This document shows positions 52,347-61,316 of a DNA stretch of 64,000 bases, piece by piece. Location: positions 2,604,001-2,668,000 of the forward strand of contig NZ_CP080377.1 of the NCBI RefSeq assembly GCF_019443505.1, read 5' to 3'. Source of the stretch: Janthinobacterium sp. PAMC25594. Its GTDB lineage: Bacteria; Pseudomonadota; Gammaproteobacteria; Burkholderiales; Burkholderiaceae_D. Both the position numbers and the translations under genes were made by a program. The notes beneath the pieces were generated by a model that did not search any database, had not been told where the DNA came from, and was given only the letters and a program-made list of their open reading frames with translations. Positions within the stretch are counted from its first letter, which is position 1. The number at the start of each line of letters is the position of its first letter.

Positions 52347-53570
52347 ATGAAATCCGCACCCTCGCATATCGACGCCAGCACCCTGCTGAGTTCCACCCGC
52401 ATCCTGTTGTTCGCCCTGTCCGCCGGCGTGCTCGTCGCCAGCCTGTACTACGTGCAGCCGCTCACGTCCATGCTGGCCGCCTCGTTTGGCGTGAGCGTGC
52501 CGCAAGCGGGTTACCTGGTCACGGCCACGCAGATCGGCTATGTGCTGGGCATCGTGTTCCTGGTACCCCTCAGCGACGTGCTGAACCGCCGCCAATTGCT
52601 GACGTGGATGCTGATCGCCAAGATCGGTGCCCTGCTGCTGGCCGCCACCAGCCAGAACATCGTCGTCTTTGCCATCGCCAGCGTCTTGATGGGCATCACG
52701 GCCAGCGCCTTGATGGTGGTGACGGCCATGGTGGCCTCGTATGCGCCCGACCACAGCCGGGGCCGCATGGTGGGCACCGTCATGACGGGTTTATTGCTGG
52801 GCATCTTGCTGGCGCGTACCGTGTCCGGCACCGTGTCGCAGATCAGCGGTGGCTGGCGCAGCGTCTACGTGCTGGCCGCCATCGTCGTGGCCGCCCTGCT
52901 CGTCATGCTGCGCCGCATCCTGCCGAACGAAGCGCCGCGTGGCAAGCTGCAATACGGCAAACTGATGGCCTCCTTGGCCGATATCATCCGCCAGGAACCG
53001 TTGCTGCGCCAGCGCGCCCTGTTCTCGGGCTTGGGCCTGGGCACCTTCAGCGTGTTCTGGACGGGCCTGACCTTCTTGCTCAGCGGCGCACCGTACCACT
53101 ATTCGGAAATGCAGATCGGCCTGTTCGGCCTGGCGGGCGCCACGGGCGCCTTTGCCGCGAATACGGCGGGCCGCATGGCCGACCGCGGCTATGCGCGCCA
53201 GGCCACCTGGCTGCTGGCCGTCGCCTCGATCGCGGGCTGGGCCCTGATCGGCTTCGGCGCGCACTCGCTGGTGCTATTGCTGATTGGCATCGTCCTGCTG
53301 GACATGGGCGTGATGGGCTTGCAAGTGACGCACCAGTCCATCATTTATAAGCTGGCGCCGCATGCGCGCGCGCGTGTGACCACCGTGTTCATCGCGGGCG
53401 GCTTCATCGGCGCGTCGGCCGGCTCGGCCCTGGCCAGCGCCAGCTTCGCCGCCGGCGGCTGGCCCGCCCTGTGCATGGTGGGCGGCGCCATGCCGCTGTT
53501 GCTGCTGATCGTGTGGAGCAAGTACCGATTCGAGCAGCGAAAGCTGGGGTCAGACCCCCGGGTGAGTTAG
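52347..53570 (+). CDS. MFS transporter (drug-efflux type)
   Basis: This 407-residue protein has twelve predicted helices and begins MKSAPSHIDASTLLSSTRIL. It has PLSDVLNRRQLLTWM after helix 2 and GRMADRGYARQATW in the second half, resembling Bcr/CflA- or YnfM-like efflux proteins. The substrate is unknown and no link to the sulfatase cluster is shown. The last seven residues, GSDPRVS, and the stop are encoded by a copy of the GGGGTCAGACCC repeat, so the original C-terminus may have been replaced. Confidence 0.85.
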   Translation: MKSAPSHIDASTLLSSTRILLFALSAGVLVASLYYVQPLTSMLAASFGVSVPQAGYLVTATQIGYVLGIVFLVPLSDVLNRRQLLTWMLIAKIGALLLAATSQNIVVFAIASVLMGITASALMVVTAMVASYAPDHSRGRMVGTVMTGLLLGILLARTVSGTVSQISGGWRSVYVLAAIVVAALLVMLRRILPNEAPRGKLQYGKLMASLADIIRQEPLLRQRALFSGLGLGTFSVFWTGLTFLLSGAPYHYSEMQIGLFGLAGATGAFAANTAGRMADRGYARQATWLLAVASIAGWALIGFGAHSLVLLLIGIVLLDMGVMGLQVTHQSIIYKLAPHARARVTTVFIAGGFIGASAGSALASASFAAGGWPALCMVGGAMPLLLLIVWSKYRFEQRKLGSDPRVS

Positions 53571-53609
53571 CGCTAATCTTGATGTTGGCGGTGTTGAGGG
53601 TCTGACCCC
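53546..53609. repeat. GGGGTCAGACCC palindromic repeat, copy 3, overlapping the MFS gene end
   Basis: GGGGTCAGACCC (53546-53557) and GGGTCTGACCCC (53598-53609) are perfect inverted copies of the same arm, here 40 bases apart instead of three. The left arm lies inside the MFS reading frame, and its TAG stop is 53568-53570. The right arm lies just before the M28 peptidase stop. Confidence 0.75.
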
Positions 53610-53613
53610 GGGT

Positions 53614-55227
53614 TTATTTCGCGGCTTGCTCACGCGCCTTGCCAAACGCATCGCCCGCCTTCCAGGCCGGAATTTTGGCGGCATTCGCCACGGCCTGCCC
53701 CAGGTTCAGCGTGAATTGCGCCTGCTGCGTCATGCCCGACAAATCCCAGCTGGCGTCGTACTCATCGGTCACCTGATGGTAGCGGGGGCCGTAGGCGGCC
53801 GCCTTGGCTTTCGACTCTGCCACGTCCTTGATGTACTCGCGGCCGCCATTGATGGAAAACGCGGGCACGCCCGCCTTGGCAAAGCTGAAATGGTCGCTGC
53901 GGAAATAACCGCCGGCCAGGTCGGGACGCGCGGCAGCGATATGCATGCCCATGGCTTTGGCCGTTGCCTCCGCCATCGCCCCCAGCTCCGTGCGCTCGCT
54001 GCCCTGCGCGCCGATGTCATGCGTGGCACCAACGAAGTTCAAGCTATCGAGGTTCAGCGCGGCCGCCGTCTTGTTCAAAGGCCACAGCGGATCGGCCGCA
54101 TACGCGGCGCTGCCCAATAGCCCCTGCTCTTCGGCCGCCACCCACAGGAAAATCTGCGTGCGCTTCGCCGGATTTTTCACGGCTTCCTGGGCCATGGCCA
54201 GCAGGCCGGCCGTGCCCGACGCGTTATCAACGGCGCCGTTGTAAATCGTGTCGCCCGAATTACCCTGCTGGCCCAGATGGTCCCAGTGGCCGCTGTAGAT
54301 GACGGCTTCATCCTTCAATGCCGGGTCCGTACCCGGCACCATGCCGGCGATATTGAATTGTTCCACCTTGCGCACGATGGACTTCATGTCGCCCGACAAC
54401 TTGGCGTTCAAGGCGACGGCCTGGAAATCCTTGCTTTCCGCTTGCGCGCGCAAGGCGTCCAGGTCCTGTCCACCGGCCGCAAACAAGCGGCGCGCCGCGT
54501 CTTCCGCGATCCAACCCTGCAGGGGAGTGCCGGCAGTGCGATCGGCCAACTGGAAGCGCTCGCTGCCGCTCCAGCTGTTCTGCACGACGCTCCAGTCGTA
54601 CGAGGCGGACGGTTTCGTGTGGATCAGCAAGACGCCGGCCGCGCCCTGGCGTTTGGCTTCCTCGAATTTGTAGGTCCAGCGGCCGTAATAGGTCAGCGCC
54701 TTGCCGGCGAAACGGTTCGGATCAAGCGCGGTCGGCTGCGGGTCGTTGACCAGCATGACGACGATCTTGTTTTTGACATCGGCACCCTTGAAATCGTTCC
54801 AGCCCTCTTCCGGCGCCGTGATGCCGTAGCCGACGAACACCAGCGGCGCATCGAATGTGTGCGCGGCAACGGAGTCGCCCGTGGCCCAGACCCAGTCCGG
54901 ACCGAACGCCAGCGGCACGGCCTTGCCGCCCGCCACCGCCTGCAGGCTGCTCTCGGCCGGCAGCGACTTCACGCCGGCGATCTGCACGCTCTGGCGGTAG
55001 CTGTTGCCGCGCACGGGTTGCAGTCCGGCCATCTGCGCCTGGGTTTCCAGGTACGCCACCGTCAGGTCGGCACCGCGTTGACCCGTGCCCCGGCCTTCCA
55101 ATAAATCGTTGGACAGGAAGGCCAGGTGGGCGCGCAGCGGCGCTTCCTGTACCACGGGCAAAACGGTAGCGGCTTGGGCGGAAAACGCCAGCGCAGTCAA
55201 GGCGAGGGAAGAAAACAGCTTCTGCAT
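53614..55227 (-). CDS. M28-family aminopeptidase, exported
   Basis: This 537-residue zinc peptidase has a signal peptide (MQKLFSSLALTALAFSAQAA) and a PA-type insertion at about 130-270 (VGYGITAPEEGWNDFKGADV). The M28 catalytic domain has metal ligands in YSGHWDHLGQQ (His, Asp), NGAVDNASGTAGLL, AAEEQGLLGS (Glu pair) and YHQVTDEYD (His). It probably trims peptides in the periplasm or outside. ATG 55227 starts at the signal peptide; the open frame extends further up but is not coding. Confidence 0.92.
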   Translation of the reverse strand: MQKLFSSLALTALAFSAQAATVLPVVQEAPLRAHLAFLSNDLLEGRGTGQRGADLTVAYLETQAQMAGLQPVRGNSYRQSVQIAGVKSLPAESSLQAVAGGKAVPLAFGPDWVWATGDSVAAHTFDAPLVFVGYGITAPEEGWNDFKGADVKNKIVVMLVNDPQPTALDPNRFAGKALTYYGRWTYKFEEAKRQGAAGVLLIHTKPSASYDWSVVQNSWSGSERFQLADRTAGTPLQGWIAEDAARRLFAAGGQDLDALRAQAESKDFQAVALNAKLSGDMKSIVRKVEQFNIAGMVPGTDPALKDEAVIYSGHWDHLGQQGNSGDTIYNGAVDNASGTAGLLAMAQEAVKNPAKRTQIFLWVAAEEQGLLGSAAYAADPLWPLNKTAAALNLDSLNFVGATHDIGAQGSERTELGAMAEATAKAMGMHIAAARPDLAGGYFRSDHFSFAKAGVPAFSINGGREYIKDVAESKAKAAAYGPRYHQVTDEYDASWDLSGMTQQAQFTLNLGQAVANAAKIPAWKAGDAFGKAREQAAK

Positions 55228-55363
55228 AAGATCCTTTGGGTAAGAGGAGACGTTCAGTCCGGCGGATAGCCGGGCCGGCGATTGTATGCGATGGGGCAGG
55301 CGCAGCAAAATGCGGACGAAAAAAATCCCCGCAGCAAGGGCGGGGATTTCATTGAGGCGTAAT

Positions 55364-56200
55364 TTACACCAGCAAGGCGGCCGCCAGGGATTCGATCTCT
55401 TCGGCCGATTCCTCGAGTATCGTGTGCAGGGTGCTGCCGCCAATCCCGAAGTCGATCTTCGCGGCTGCCAGGCGCCGCTCGGCGCTTTCCGGCGGGTGCA
55501 GGGGCGAGCCGACGGGCGACAGATCGTTGGCCAGCACCAGGGTCGCGCCCAAGGTGCGGGGCGGGAACGGGCTGCCGCCGTGCCACATGCCTTCCACGGC
55601 CTGCAAGACCATGTCGGGCACTTGCAGCTGGCGCAACACGCCGCGGCCGATCAGTTTTTCGCCGTATTCGATCCAGTCTTCCGTGTTGTCGTCGAGCAAG
55701 CCCGGATATTCCTCGGCGCGCGACAGCAGATAAAAGCCGCCCACCTCGTGCACGATGGCGGCGAACATGGCCGTTTCCACATCCACATGCGTGACTTTCC
55801 GCGCGATGACCTGGCTCAATGCCGCCACGTGGGCCGTGTGCTCCCACAGCTTGGCCCCCTTGGCGCGCAATTGCGGGTCGGTGATCTGACTGCCCAGCTG
55901 GCGCACGATGACGGACGCCACCATCGATTTCAAGGTGGCAAAGCCCAGGCGCGAGACGGCTGCGCGCACATTGGCGATTTCATTGCCGGAACGGTTGTAG
56001 GCGGCCGAGTTGGCCAAGGCCACGACCCGCGCCGACAGCAGCGGCTCGGCCATGACCATGCGGGCGGCCGCCTCGATATGGCAATCGGGGTCGTCCAGCG
56101 CTTCCTGCAGCTTCAAGGTGGCCTTGACGTTGGCGGGGAACGTCAGCTCGCCCTTGCTCGCTTGCAGCGCGATAATCTTGAATACTTCCAATCTGTCCAT
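55364..56200 (-). CDS. HDOD-domain protein
   Basis: This 278-residue protein consists mainly of an HDOD domain (about 15-220): FPANVKATLKLQEALDDPD, LSARVVALANSAAYNRSG and AAVSRLGFATLKSMV are typical, and FAAIVHEVGGFYLLSRAEEY includes the remnant HD site, where HE replaces the hydrolase HD pair, so a signalling rather than hydrolytic role is expected. HDOD proteins often act in motility or cyclic-di-GMP pathways. It stands alone, leftward, between the M28 gene and the BMP-type transporter operon. Confidence 0.9.
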   Translation of the reverse strand: MDRLEVFKIIALQASKGELTFPANVKATLKLQEALDDPDCHIEAAARMVMAEPLLSARVVALANSAAYNRSGNEIANVRAAVSRLGFATLKSMVASVIVRQLGSQITDPQLRAKGAKLWEHTAHVAALSQVIARKVTHVDVETAMFAAIVHEVGGFYLLSRAEEYPGLLDDNTEDWIEYGEKLIGRGVLRQLQVPDMVLQAVEGMWHGGSPFPPRTLGATLVLANDLSPVGSPLHPPESAERRLAAAKIDFGIGGSTLHTILEESAEEIESLAAALLV

Positions 56201-56321
56201 GGGTCGATCTCCGGTACGGGCCTATGCAGGCTCTGCTATGTGGATGGGCCGGGAATGCGCATGTATCCCCGGCCTTGTTCCCGTTTCCGGCAATATTACA
56301 GCAAGTTCAAACTCAAACCTA

Positions 56322-57398
56322 TTACTTTCCGGAAACTTTCCCTGCCACGCCTTCGACAAAATAATCCATCTTCGTCAGCGCCGCATCGTCCAGCACGCCT
56401 TTCTCCAGGCGCACCTTGCCATCGTTATCCTTGATCGGCGCGCTGAAAGGATTGAGCTTGCCAGCAACCAAGTCTTTCTCACGCGCCAATACAAACTGTT
56501 TCACATCGGCGGGCACGGCGGCGTTGATTCCTTCCAGCTTGACCATGCCATCCTTGATGCCGCCCCAGGTGCTGCTGGACTTCCACGTACCGTCCAGCAC
56601 GGCCTGTGCCTGCTTCGTATAATACTCGCCCCAATGGTGGGTGACGGCGGCCAGCTGCGCCTTCGGCCCGTACTTTTTCATGTCCGAGTGGTAGGCGATC
56701 GCATACTTGCCCTTCTCTTCCGCCGCCTGCACCACGGCGGTCGAGTCCGTGTGGTGGGTGACCACGTCCGCGCCCTGGCCGATCAGGGTGATGGCCGCGT
56801 CGCGTTCCTTGCCCGGGTCGAACCAGCTATTCACCCACACCACTTTCACTTCCGCCTTCGGGTCGACGCTACGCATGCCGCGCGTGAAGGCGTTTACGCC
56901 CTGCAACACTTCCGGGATGGGAAACGCCGCCACATAACCGGCCACATGGGTCTTGCTCATCTTGCCTGCCAACACGCCGGCCAGGTAGCGGCCTTCGTAG
57001 AAACGGGCATTGGTGTTGGCCACGTTCGGCGCCGTCTTGTAGCCAGTCAGGTGGATGAACTTCACATTAGGAAATTGCTTCGCCACTTTCAAGGTGGGAT
57101 TCATGTAACCGAACGAAGTCGTGATGACCAGCTTGCTGCCCGTTTGCGCCAGGTCGCGGATCACGCGTTCCGCATCGGCGCTCTCCGGCACGTTTTCCAC
57201 AAACTTGGTGGTGATCTTGTTGCCCAGCGCCTTTTCCATTTCCTTGCGCGCCTGGTCATGCTGGGTGGTCCAGCCCGCGTCGCCGATGGGGCTGATGTAA
57301 ACAAAACCGACATTCAATGGAGCGGCGGCGGGCGCGGCGGCCATGGCAGGCATCAGAATGGCACTGCAAACGGCGGCGCACAGTAATTTCTTGGACAT
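56322..57398 (-). CDS. BMP-family substrate-binding protein (nucleoside/purine ABC transporter)
   Basis: This 358-residue periplasmic binding protein has a signal peptide (LLCAAVCSAILMPAMAAAPA). The BMP/PnrA domain shows VGFVYISPIGDAGWTTQHDQ, RDLAQTGSKLVITTSFGY and FIHLTGYKTAPNVANTNARF. BMP proteins bind purine nucleosides or, in some bacteria, other small ligands. AAGGAAAACC precedes the ATG. It is the last gene of the leftward transporter operon, 21 bases after the second permease gene. Confidence 0.9.
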   Translation of the reverse strand: MSKKLLCAAVCSAILMPAMAAAPAAAPLNVGFVYISPIGDAGWTTQHDQARKEMEKALGNKITTKFVENVPESADAERVIRDLAQTGSKLVITTSFGYMNPTLKVAKQFPNVKFIHLTGYKTAPNVANTNARFYEGRYLAGVLAGKMSKTHVAGYVAAFPIPEVLQGVNAFTRGMRSVDPKAEVKVVWVNSWFDPGKERDAAITLIGQGADVVTHHTDSTAVVQAAEEKGKYAIAYHSDMKKYGPKAQLAAVTHHWGEYYTKQAQAVLDGTWKSSSTWGGIKDGMVKLEGINAAVPADVKQFVLAREKDLVAGKLNPFSAPIKDNDGKVRLEKGVLDDAALTKMDYFVEGVAGKVSGK

Positions 57399-57419
57399 GG
57401 TTTTCCTTGTGGTGAGTGA

Positions 57420-58349
57420 TTAATTTCCGGGATTGAAATTTTTCCCCAGCGAAGCGGGCATGTTGAGCTTGATGTAATTGGCATTGCTGGAAATGAGCAC
57501 GAGCACGACGATGGCCGCCAGATACGGCAGCATCGACAGCAGCTGCGAGGCGATGGGCACGCCCAGCGCCTGCGCGTGGAAGGTCAGAATCGTGATGCCG
57601 CCAAACAGATAGGCGCCGCCCACCACGCGCGCGGGGCGCCAGGTGGCAAACGTGGTCAGCGCCAGCGCGATCCATCCGCGCCCCGCCACCATGCCCTCGA
57701 CCCACAGCGGCGTGTACACGAGCGACAAAAAGGCACCGGCCAGGCCGCAGCAGGCGCCACCGAACAGCACGGCCGCCAGGCGGATGCGCCGCACGGGGTA
57801 ACCGAGCGCATGCGCGGACGCTGGCGACTCGCCCACGGCGCGCAGCACGAGTCCCGCCCGCGTGCGGTACAGGAACCAGGCGATGGCCACGCACAGCAAG
57901 AGCGACAGATACACCATCGGATGCTGGCGGAACAGGGCCGGCCCCAGCACGGGAATGTCTTCCAATAAAGGGATGCCGAAGCGGCCGTTCTGCAAGCTGT
58001 TGCCCACGTACTTCAGGCCGATGTACGTGGACGCACCCGCGCCGAACAGCGACAAGGCCAGGCCCGTCGCATACTGGTTCGTGCCCAGCCACACGGTCAG
58101 CCAGGCAAAGAAGCCGGACAGCAGCATGCTGGCGCCCGCCCCCGCCAGGAAGCCCAGCGTGGGGCTGCCCGTGTTGACGGCCACGGCAAAGCCCGTGATG
58201 GCCGACACCAGCATCATGCCTTCCGCGCCCAGGTTCACCACGCCCGCCTTTTCATTCACCAATAAACCGAGGGCGGCCAGCATCAGCGGCGTGCCCGCGT
58301 TGATGCTGGCGGCGATCAAGGGCGCTATCGTCAGGGCCAGGTTATCCAT
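57420..58349 (-). CDS. ABC permease, NupQ-like
   Basis: This 309-residue inner-membrane permease of the BPD_transp_2 type has about eight to nine helices, with LGLLVNEKAGVVNLGAEGMM near residue 25, ALSLFGAGASTYIGLKYVG near 95, and a late YLFGGITILTFHAQALG. It pairs with the preceding permease and the double ATPase to move the ligand of the BMP protein. It overlaps the previous gene by eight bases. Confidence 0.9.
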   Translation of the reverse strand: MDNLALTIAPLIAASINAGTPLMLAALGLLVNEKAGVVNLGAEGMMLVSAITGFAVAVNTGSPTLGFLAGAGASMLLSGFFAWLTVWLGTNQYATGLALSLFGAGASTYIGLKYVGNSLQNGRFGIPLLEDIPVLGPALFRQHPMVYLSLLLCVAIAWFLYRTRAGLVLRAVGESPASAHALGYPVRRIRLAAVLFGGACCGLAGAFLSLVYTPLWVEGMVAGRGWIALALTTFATWRPARVVGGAYLFGGITILTFHAQALGVPIASQLLSMLPYLAAIVVLVLISSNANYIKLNMPASLGKNFNPGN

Positions 58350-59418
58350 GTTTTCTCCAGCGCAATTTGTATTGGATCAGCACGTCGCAAGCGAGCAAGG
58401 CGAACAGCAAGATGCCCTGGAACACCCCCGTGATCGCGCTGGGCAGACCCAGGCGCGATTGCGCCAGTTCGCCGCCGATATAGAACAGGGCCATGACGAA
58501 GCTGGAAAAAATCACGCCGACGGGATGCAGCCGCCCCACGAAGGCGACGATGATGGCGGCAAAGCCGTAGCCGGGCGAGACCGTGGGCGTGAGCTGCCCC
58601 ATCGGTCCCAGCACTTCACAGGCGCCCGCCAGGCCGGACAGGGCGCCGCAGATCAGCAGCGACGACCATAAAGTCTTGCGCGAAGAAAAGCCCGCATACC
58701 GCGCGGCGGCCGGCGCCATGCCGCCCACGCGCAAGCGGAAGCCGGCAATGCTCCTGGATAAATACAGCCAGCCGCCCAGCGCGGCCAGCAGGGCGAAGAT
58801 GATGCCCACGTGCAAGCGCGTGTCGCTGATCACCATCGGCAACAGCAAACCGTCGGACAGCAGTTTCGACTGAGGGAAGTTGAAGCCTTCCGGGTCGCGC
58901 AGCACGCCATACACGAGATAGCTGAGCAGCAATTGCGCGATGTAGACCAGCATCAGCGAGACGAGGATTTCGCTGGCGTTGTAGCGGTCGCGCAGCCACG
59001 CCACCAGGCCCGCCCACGCCATGCCGCCCGCCATGCCGGCCAGCAGGGAAATGCCGATGACGGCCGCGCCGCCGACGCCATCATCGAGGTACAGGGCCGC
59101 CGCGCCGCCGCAGATGGCGCCCAGGGTCAGCTGCCCTTCGGCGCCGATGTTATAGATGTTGGCGCGAAAGCAGATGGCCAGGCCGACGGCGATCAACAGC
59201 AGGGGCGCCACCTTGATGCCCAGCTCGGACCAGCCGTGCGCGTCGCGCAAGGGTTCGACGAAGAAGACGGCCAGTCCGGCCAGCGGATCGTGTCCCAGTG
59301 CAACAAATAGCAGCGCGCCGCACAGCACGGTGAGCAAGACTGCCAGCACGGGCGACAGCCACGACATCAGCCGCGACGGGGTTGGCCGGGCTTCCAGGCG
59401 CAAGGCAAACTTAGCCAT
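58342..59418 (-). CDS. ABC permease, NupP-like
   Basis: This 358-residue permease of the same family has about nine helices; VGLAICFRANIYNIGAEGQL near residue 80 is the family signature, with WSSLLICGALSGLAGACEVL near 255 and VGRLHPVGVIFSSFVMALFY near 300. It overlaps the ATPase gene by eight bases and the next permease by eight, as in a tightly coupled operon. Confidence 0.9.
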   Translation of the reverse strand: MAKFALRLEARPTPSRLMSWLSPVLAVLLTVLCGALLFVALGHDPLAGLAVFFVEPLRDAHGWSELGIKVAPLLLIAVGLAICFRANIYNIGAEGQLTLGAICGGAAALYLDDGVGGAAVIGISLLAGMAGGMAWAGLVAWLRDRYNASEILVSLMLVYIAQLLLSYLVYGVLRDPEGFNFPQSKLLSDGLLLPMVISDTRLHVGIIFALLAALGGWLYLSRSIAGFRLRVGGMAPAAARYAGFSSRKTLWSSLLICGALSGLAGACEVLGPMGQLTPTVSPGYGFAAIIVAFVGRLHPVGVIFSSFVMALFYIGGELAQSRLGLPSAITGVFQGILLFALLACDVLIQYKLRWRKHG

Positions 59419-60925
59419 GGGCGACCTCCTGCGGCCACAGCCCGCTCATCCATTGCCCCACCTGCGCCACGCTGGCCTCGCCCACCTCGAGCGATGGTGA
59501 AATTTTTCCTTTCGCCATCACCAGCAAACGGTCGCTGATTTCGAACAATTCATCGAGTTCTTCCGAGACGATCAGCAGCGCGCAACCGGCGTCACGCAGC
59601 GCCAGCAATTCGGCGCGGATTTGCGCGGCCGCACCCACGTCCACGCCCCAGGTCGGCTGCGCCACCACCAGCACGGTGGGTTCGCGCATGACTTCGCGTC
59701 CGACTATGTATTTCTGCAAATTGCCTCCAGACAAGCTGCGCGCCAGCGCCTGCGGCCCGCCCGCCTTCACCTGGAAGCGGGCGATGATGGCGGCCGCCCG
59801 CTGCGCGATGACGTGATGACGCACGAAGCCGTGGCGGATGGTGGCGGGGGTCTGCAAGCTCAACAGCACGTTGTCGGCCAGCCCCATGTCGGGCACGGCG
59901 CCGCGTCCCAGCCGCTCCTCCGGCACGAAGCCGAAGCCCAGCGCGCGCCGGCGTCCCGGCGGCAAGCGTCCCGCCGGCGTGCCGTTCAGCACGATGCTGG
60001 CGGGGGCCGCGCGCATGTCCTCGCCCGACAGCGCGGCCAGCAATTCCTGCTGGCCATTGCCGGACACGCCCGCGATGCCGACGATCTCGCCCGCCCGCAC
60101 GTCGAAATTGATATCGATCAATTGCGTGGCAAACGGGTGGCTCTTCGGCAAATCCAGCTGCCGCACGCTCAGCATGATGGCACCGGGCGTGCGCGCCACG
60201 CGCGTGACGGCGGGCGGTTCGGCGCCGATCATCATGCGCGACAGGCTGGCCGCCGATTCCTCGGTGGGGTCGCACACGCCCGCGTTCTTGCCGGCGCGCA
60301 CCACCGTGCACGTGTGGCACAGGGCGCGGATTTCGTCGAGCTTGTGGCTGATGTACAGGATGCTGCAGCCTTCGGCCGCCAGCTGGCGCAAGGTCATAAA
60401 CAGTTTCTCCACGGCACCCGGCGTCAGCACGGACGTCGGTTCATCGAGGATCAACAGTTGCGGCTTGGCCAGCAGGGCGCGCACGATTTCCACGCGCTGG
60501 CATTCGCCCACCGACAAGGTGTGCACGTGACGCTGCGGCTCCAGGTCCAGGCCGTACTGGCGCGCCGTCGCCTCGATGCGCTGCGCCAGTTCCGCCATGT
60601 TGGTGCCGGCGGGCAAACCGAGGGCGATGTTTTCCGTCACGGTGAGCGTGTCGAACAGGGAAAAGTGCTGGAACACCATGGCGATGCCCAGCGCGCGCGC
60701 GGCCGACGGGTTGGCGATCTCGACCTCGCGGCCATTCCACAGGATCCGGCCGCCATCGGGCTGCACGGCGCCGTAGATGATTTTCATCAAGGTCGATTTG
60801 CCGGCACCGTTTTCTCCGAGCACGGCGTGAATTTGTCCGGGCGCCACGGTGAGGTGGATGCCGTCATTGGCCACCACGGACGGATAGCGCTTGCTGATGT
60901 CGTGTAATTCCAGACGTGCCGTCAT
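59411..60925 (-). CDS. ABC transporter ATPase with two nucleotide-binding domains (NupO-like)
   Basis: This 504-residue protein has two ABC modules in tandem, as in ribose-, galactose- and nucleoside-type transporters. Module 1 has Walker A GENGAGKST near residue 37, signature LSVGECQRVEI near 141 and Walker B LLILDEPTSV. In module 2 the Walker A position is degenerate (GIAGVSGNGQQELLAAL) and the signature is SLSGGNLQKYIVGREV. So one site may hydrolyse ATP weakly. It is first in the leftward operon with the two permeases and the BMP protein. Confidence 0.92.
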   Translation of the reverse strand: MTARLELHDISKRYPSVVANDGIHLTVAPGQIHAVLGENGAGKSTLMKIIYGAVQPDGGRILWNGREVEIANPSAARALGIAMVFQHFSLFDTLTVTENIALGLPAGTNMAELAQRIEATARQYGLDLEPQRHVHTLSVGECQRVEIVRALLAKPQLLILDEPTSVLTPGAVEKLFMTLRQLAAEGCSILYISHKLDEIRALCHTCTVVRAGKNAGVCDPTEESAASLSRMMIGAEPPAVTRVARTPGAIMLSVRQLDLPKSHPFATQLIDINFDVRAGEIVGIAGVSGNGQQELLAALSGEDMRAAPASIVLNGTPAGRLPPGRRRALGFGFVPEERLGRGAVPDMGLADNVLLSLQTPATIRHGFVRHHVIAQRAAAIIARFQVKAGGPQALARSLSGGNLQKYIVGREVMREPTVLVVAQPTWGVDVGAAAQIRAELLALRDAGCALLIVSEELDELFEISDRLLVMAKGKISPSLEVGEASVAQVGQWMSGLWPQEVAHG

Positions 60926-61316
60926 TGTTTTTTTCGTGCCTCGTTACAAGTTATCCGTCTATCGATCGGGGCGGCATCAAGCCATCGCGATAGCTATCGT
61001 ATCGGCATCCGCGGATGCTTGGGGGCTGGCATTTGGCAGTCCATTTCTATTTCTGCAAAAAAACAACACCTGTATACAATTTTGAAAAAAATTAGCTGCT
61101 TTGCAGCCCCCGCCTTGCCCCACAGGGGCTGGAAAATGCGATGATTATATGCAAGAAATGATAGTAAGTATGTAAATACTGCATATTGTCTGATGCCGCG
61201 CCTCTCGCATCATGGATTGAACGGCGCGCATTCTGCGGCAACGCAGCGCATCATGCGCGCTACGCGCCCCGCCATCCCTTGTATCCGTTTTCCAACACCG
61301 CCATCAGGAGCCGAAA
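60926..61316. other. 391-base intergenic region between the transporter operon and the Tsx-like gene
   Basis: Control region between the divergent ABC operon and the outer-membrane channel gene. It holds three perfect palindromes: CGATAGCTATCG (60988-60999), GCATCCGCGGATGC (61005-61018) and TGTATACA (61071-61078). No coding sequence is supported. Confidence 0.6.
61071..61078. promoter_or_regulatory. TGTATACA palindrome, candidate operator for both directions
   Basis: A perfect eight-base palindrome in the sequence CCTGTATACAATTTT, in the middle of the divergent control region. TTGTATACAA-like sites of GntR-type regulators occur near purine genes in related bacteria, from general recollection; no regulator gene lies here. 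Confidence 0.35.
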
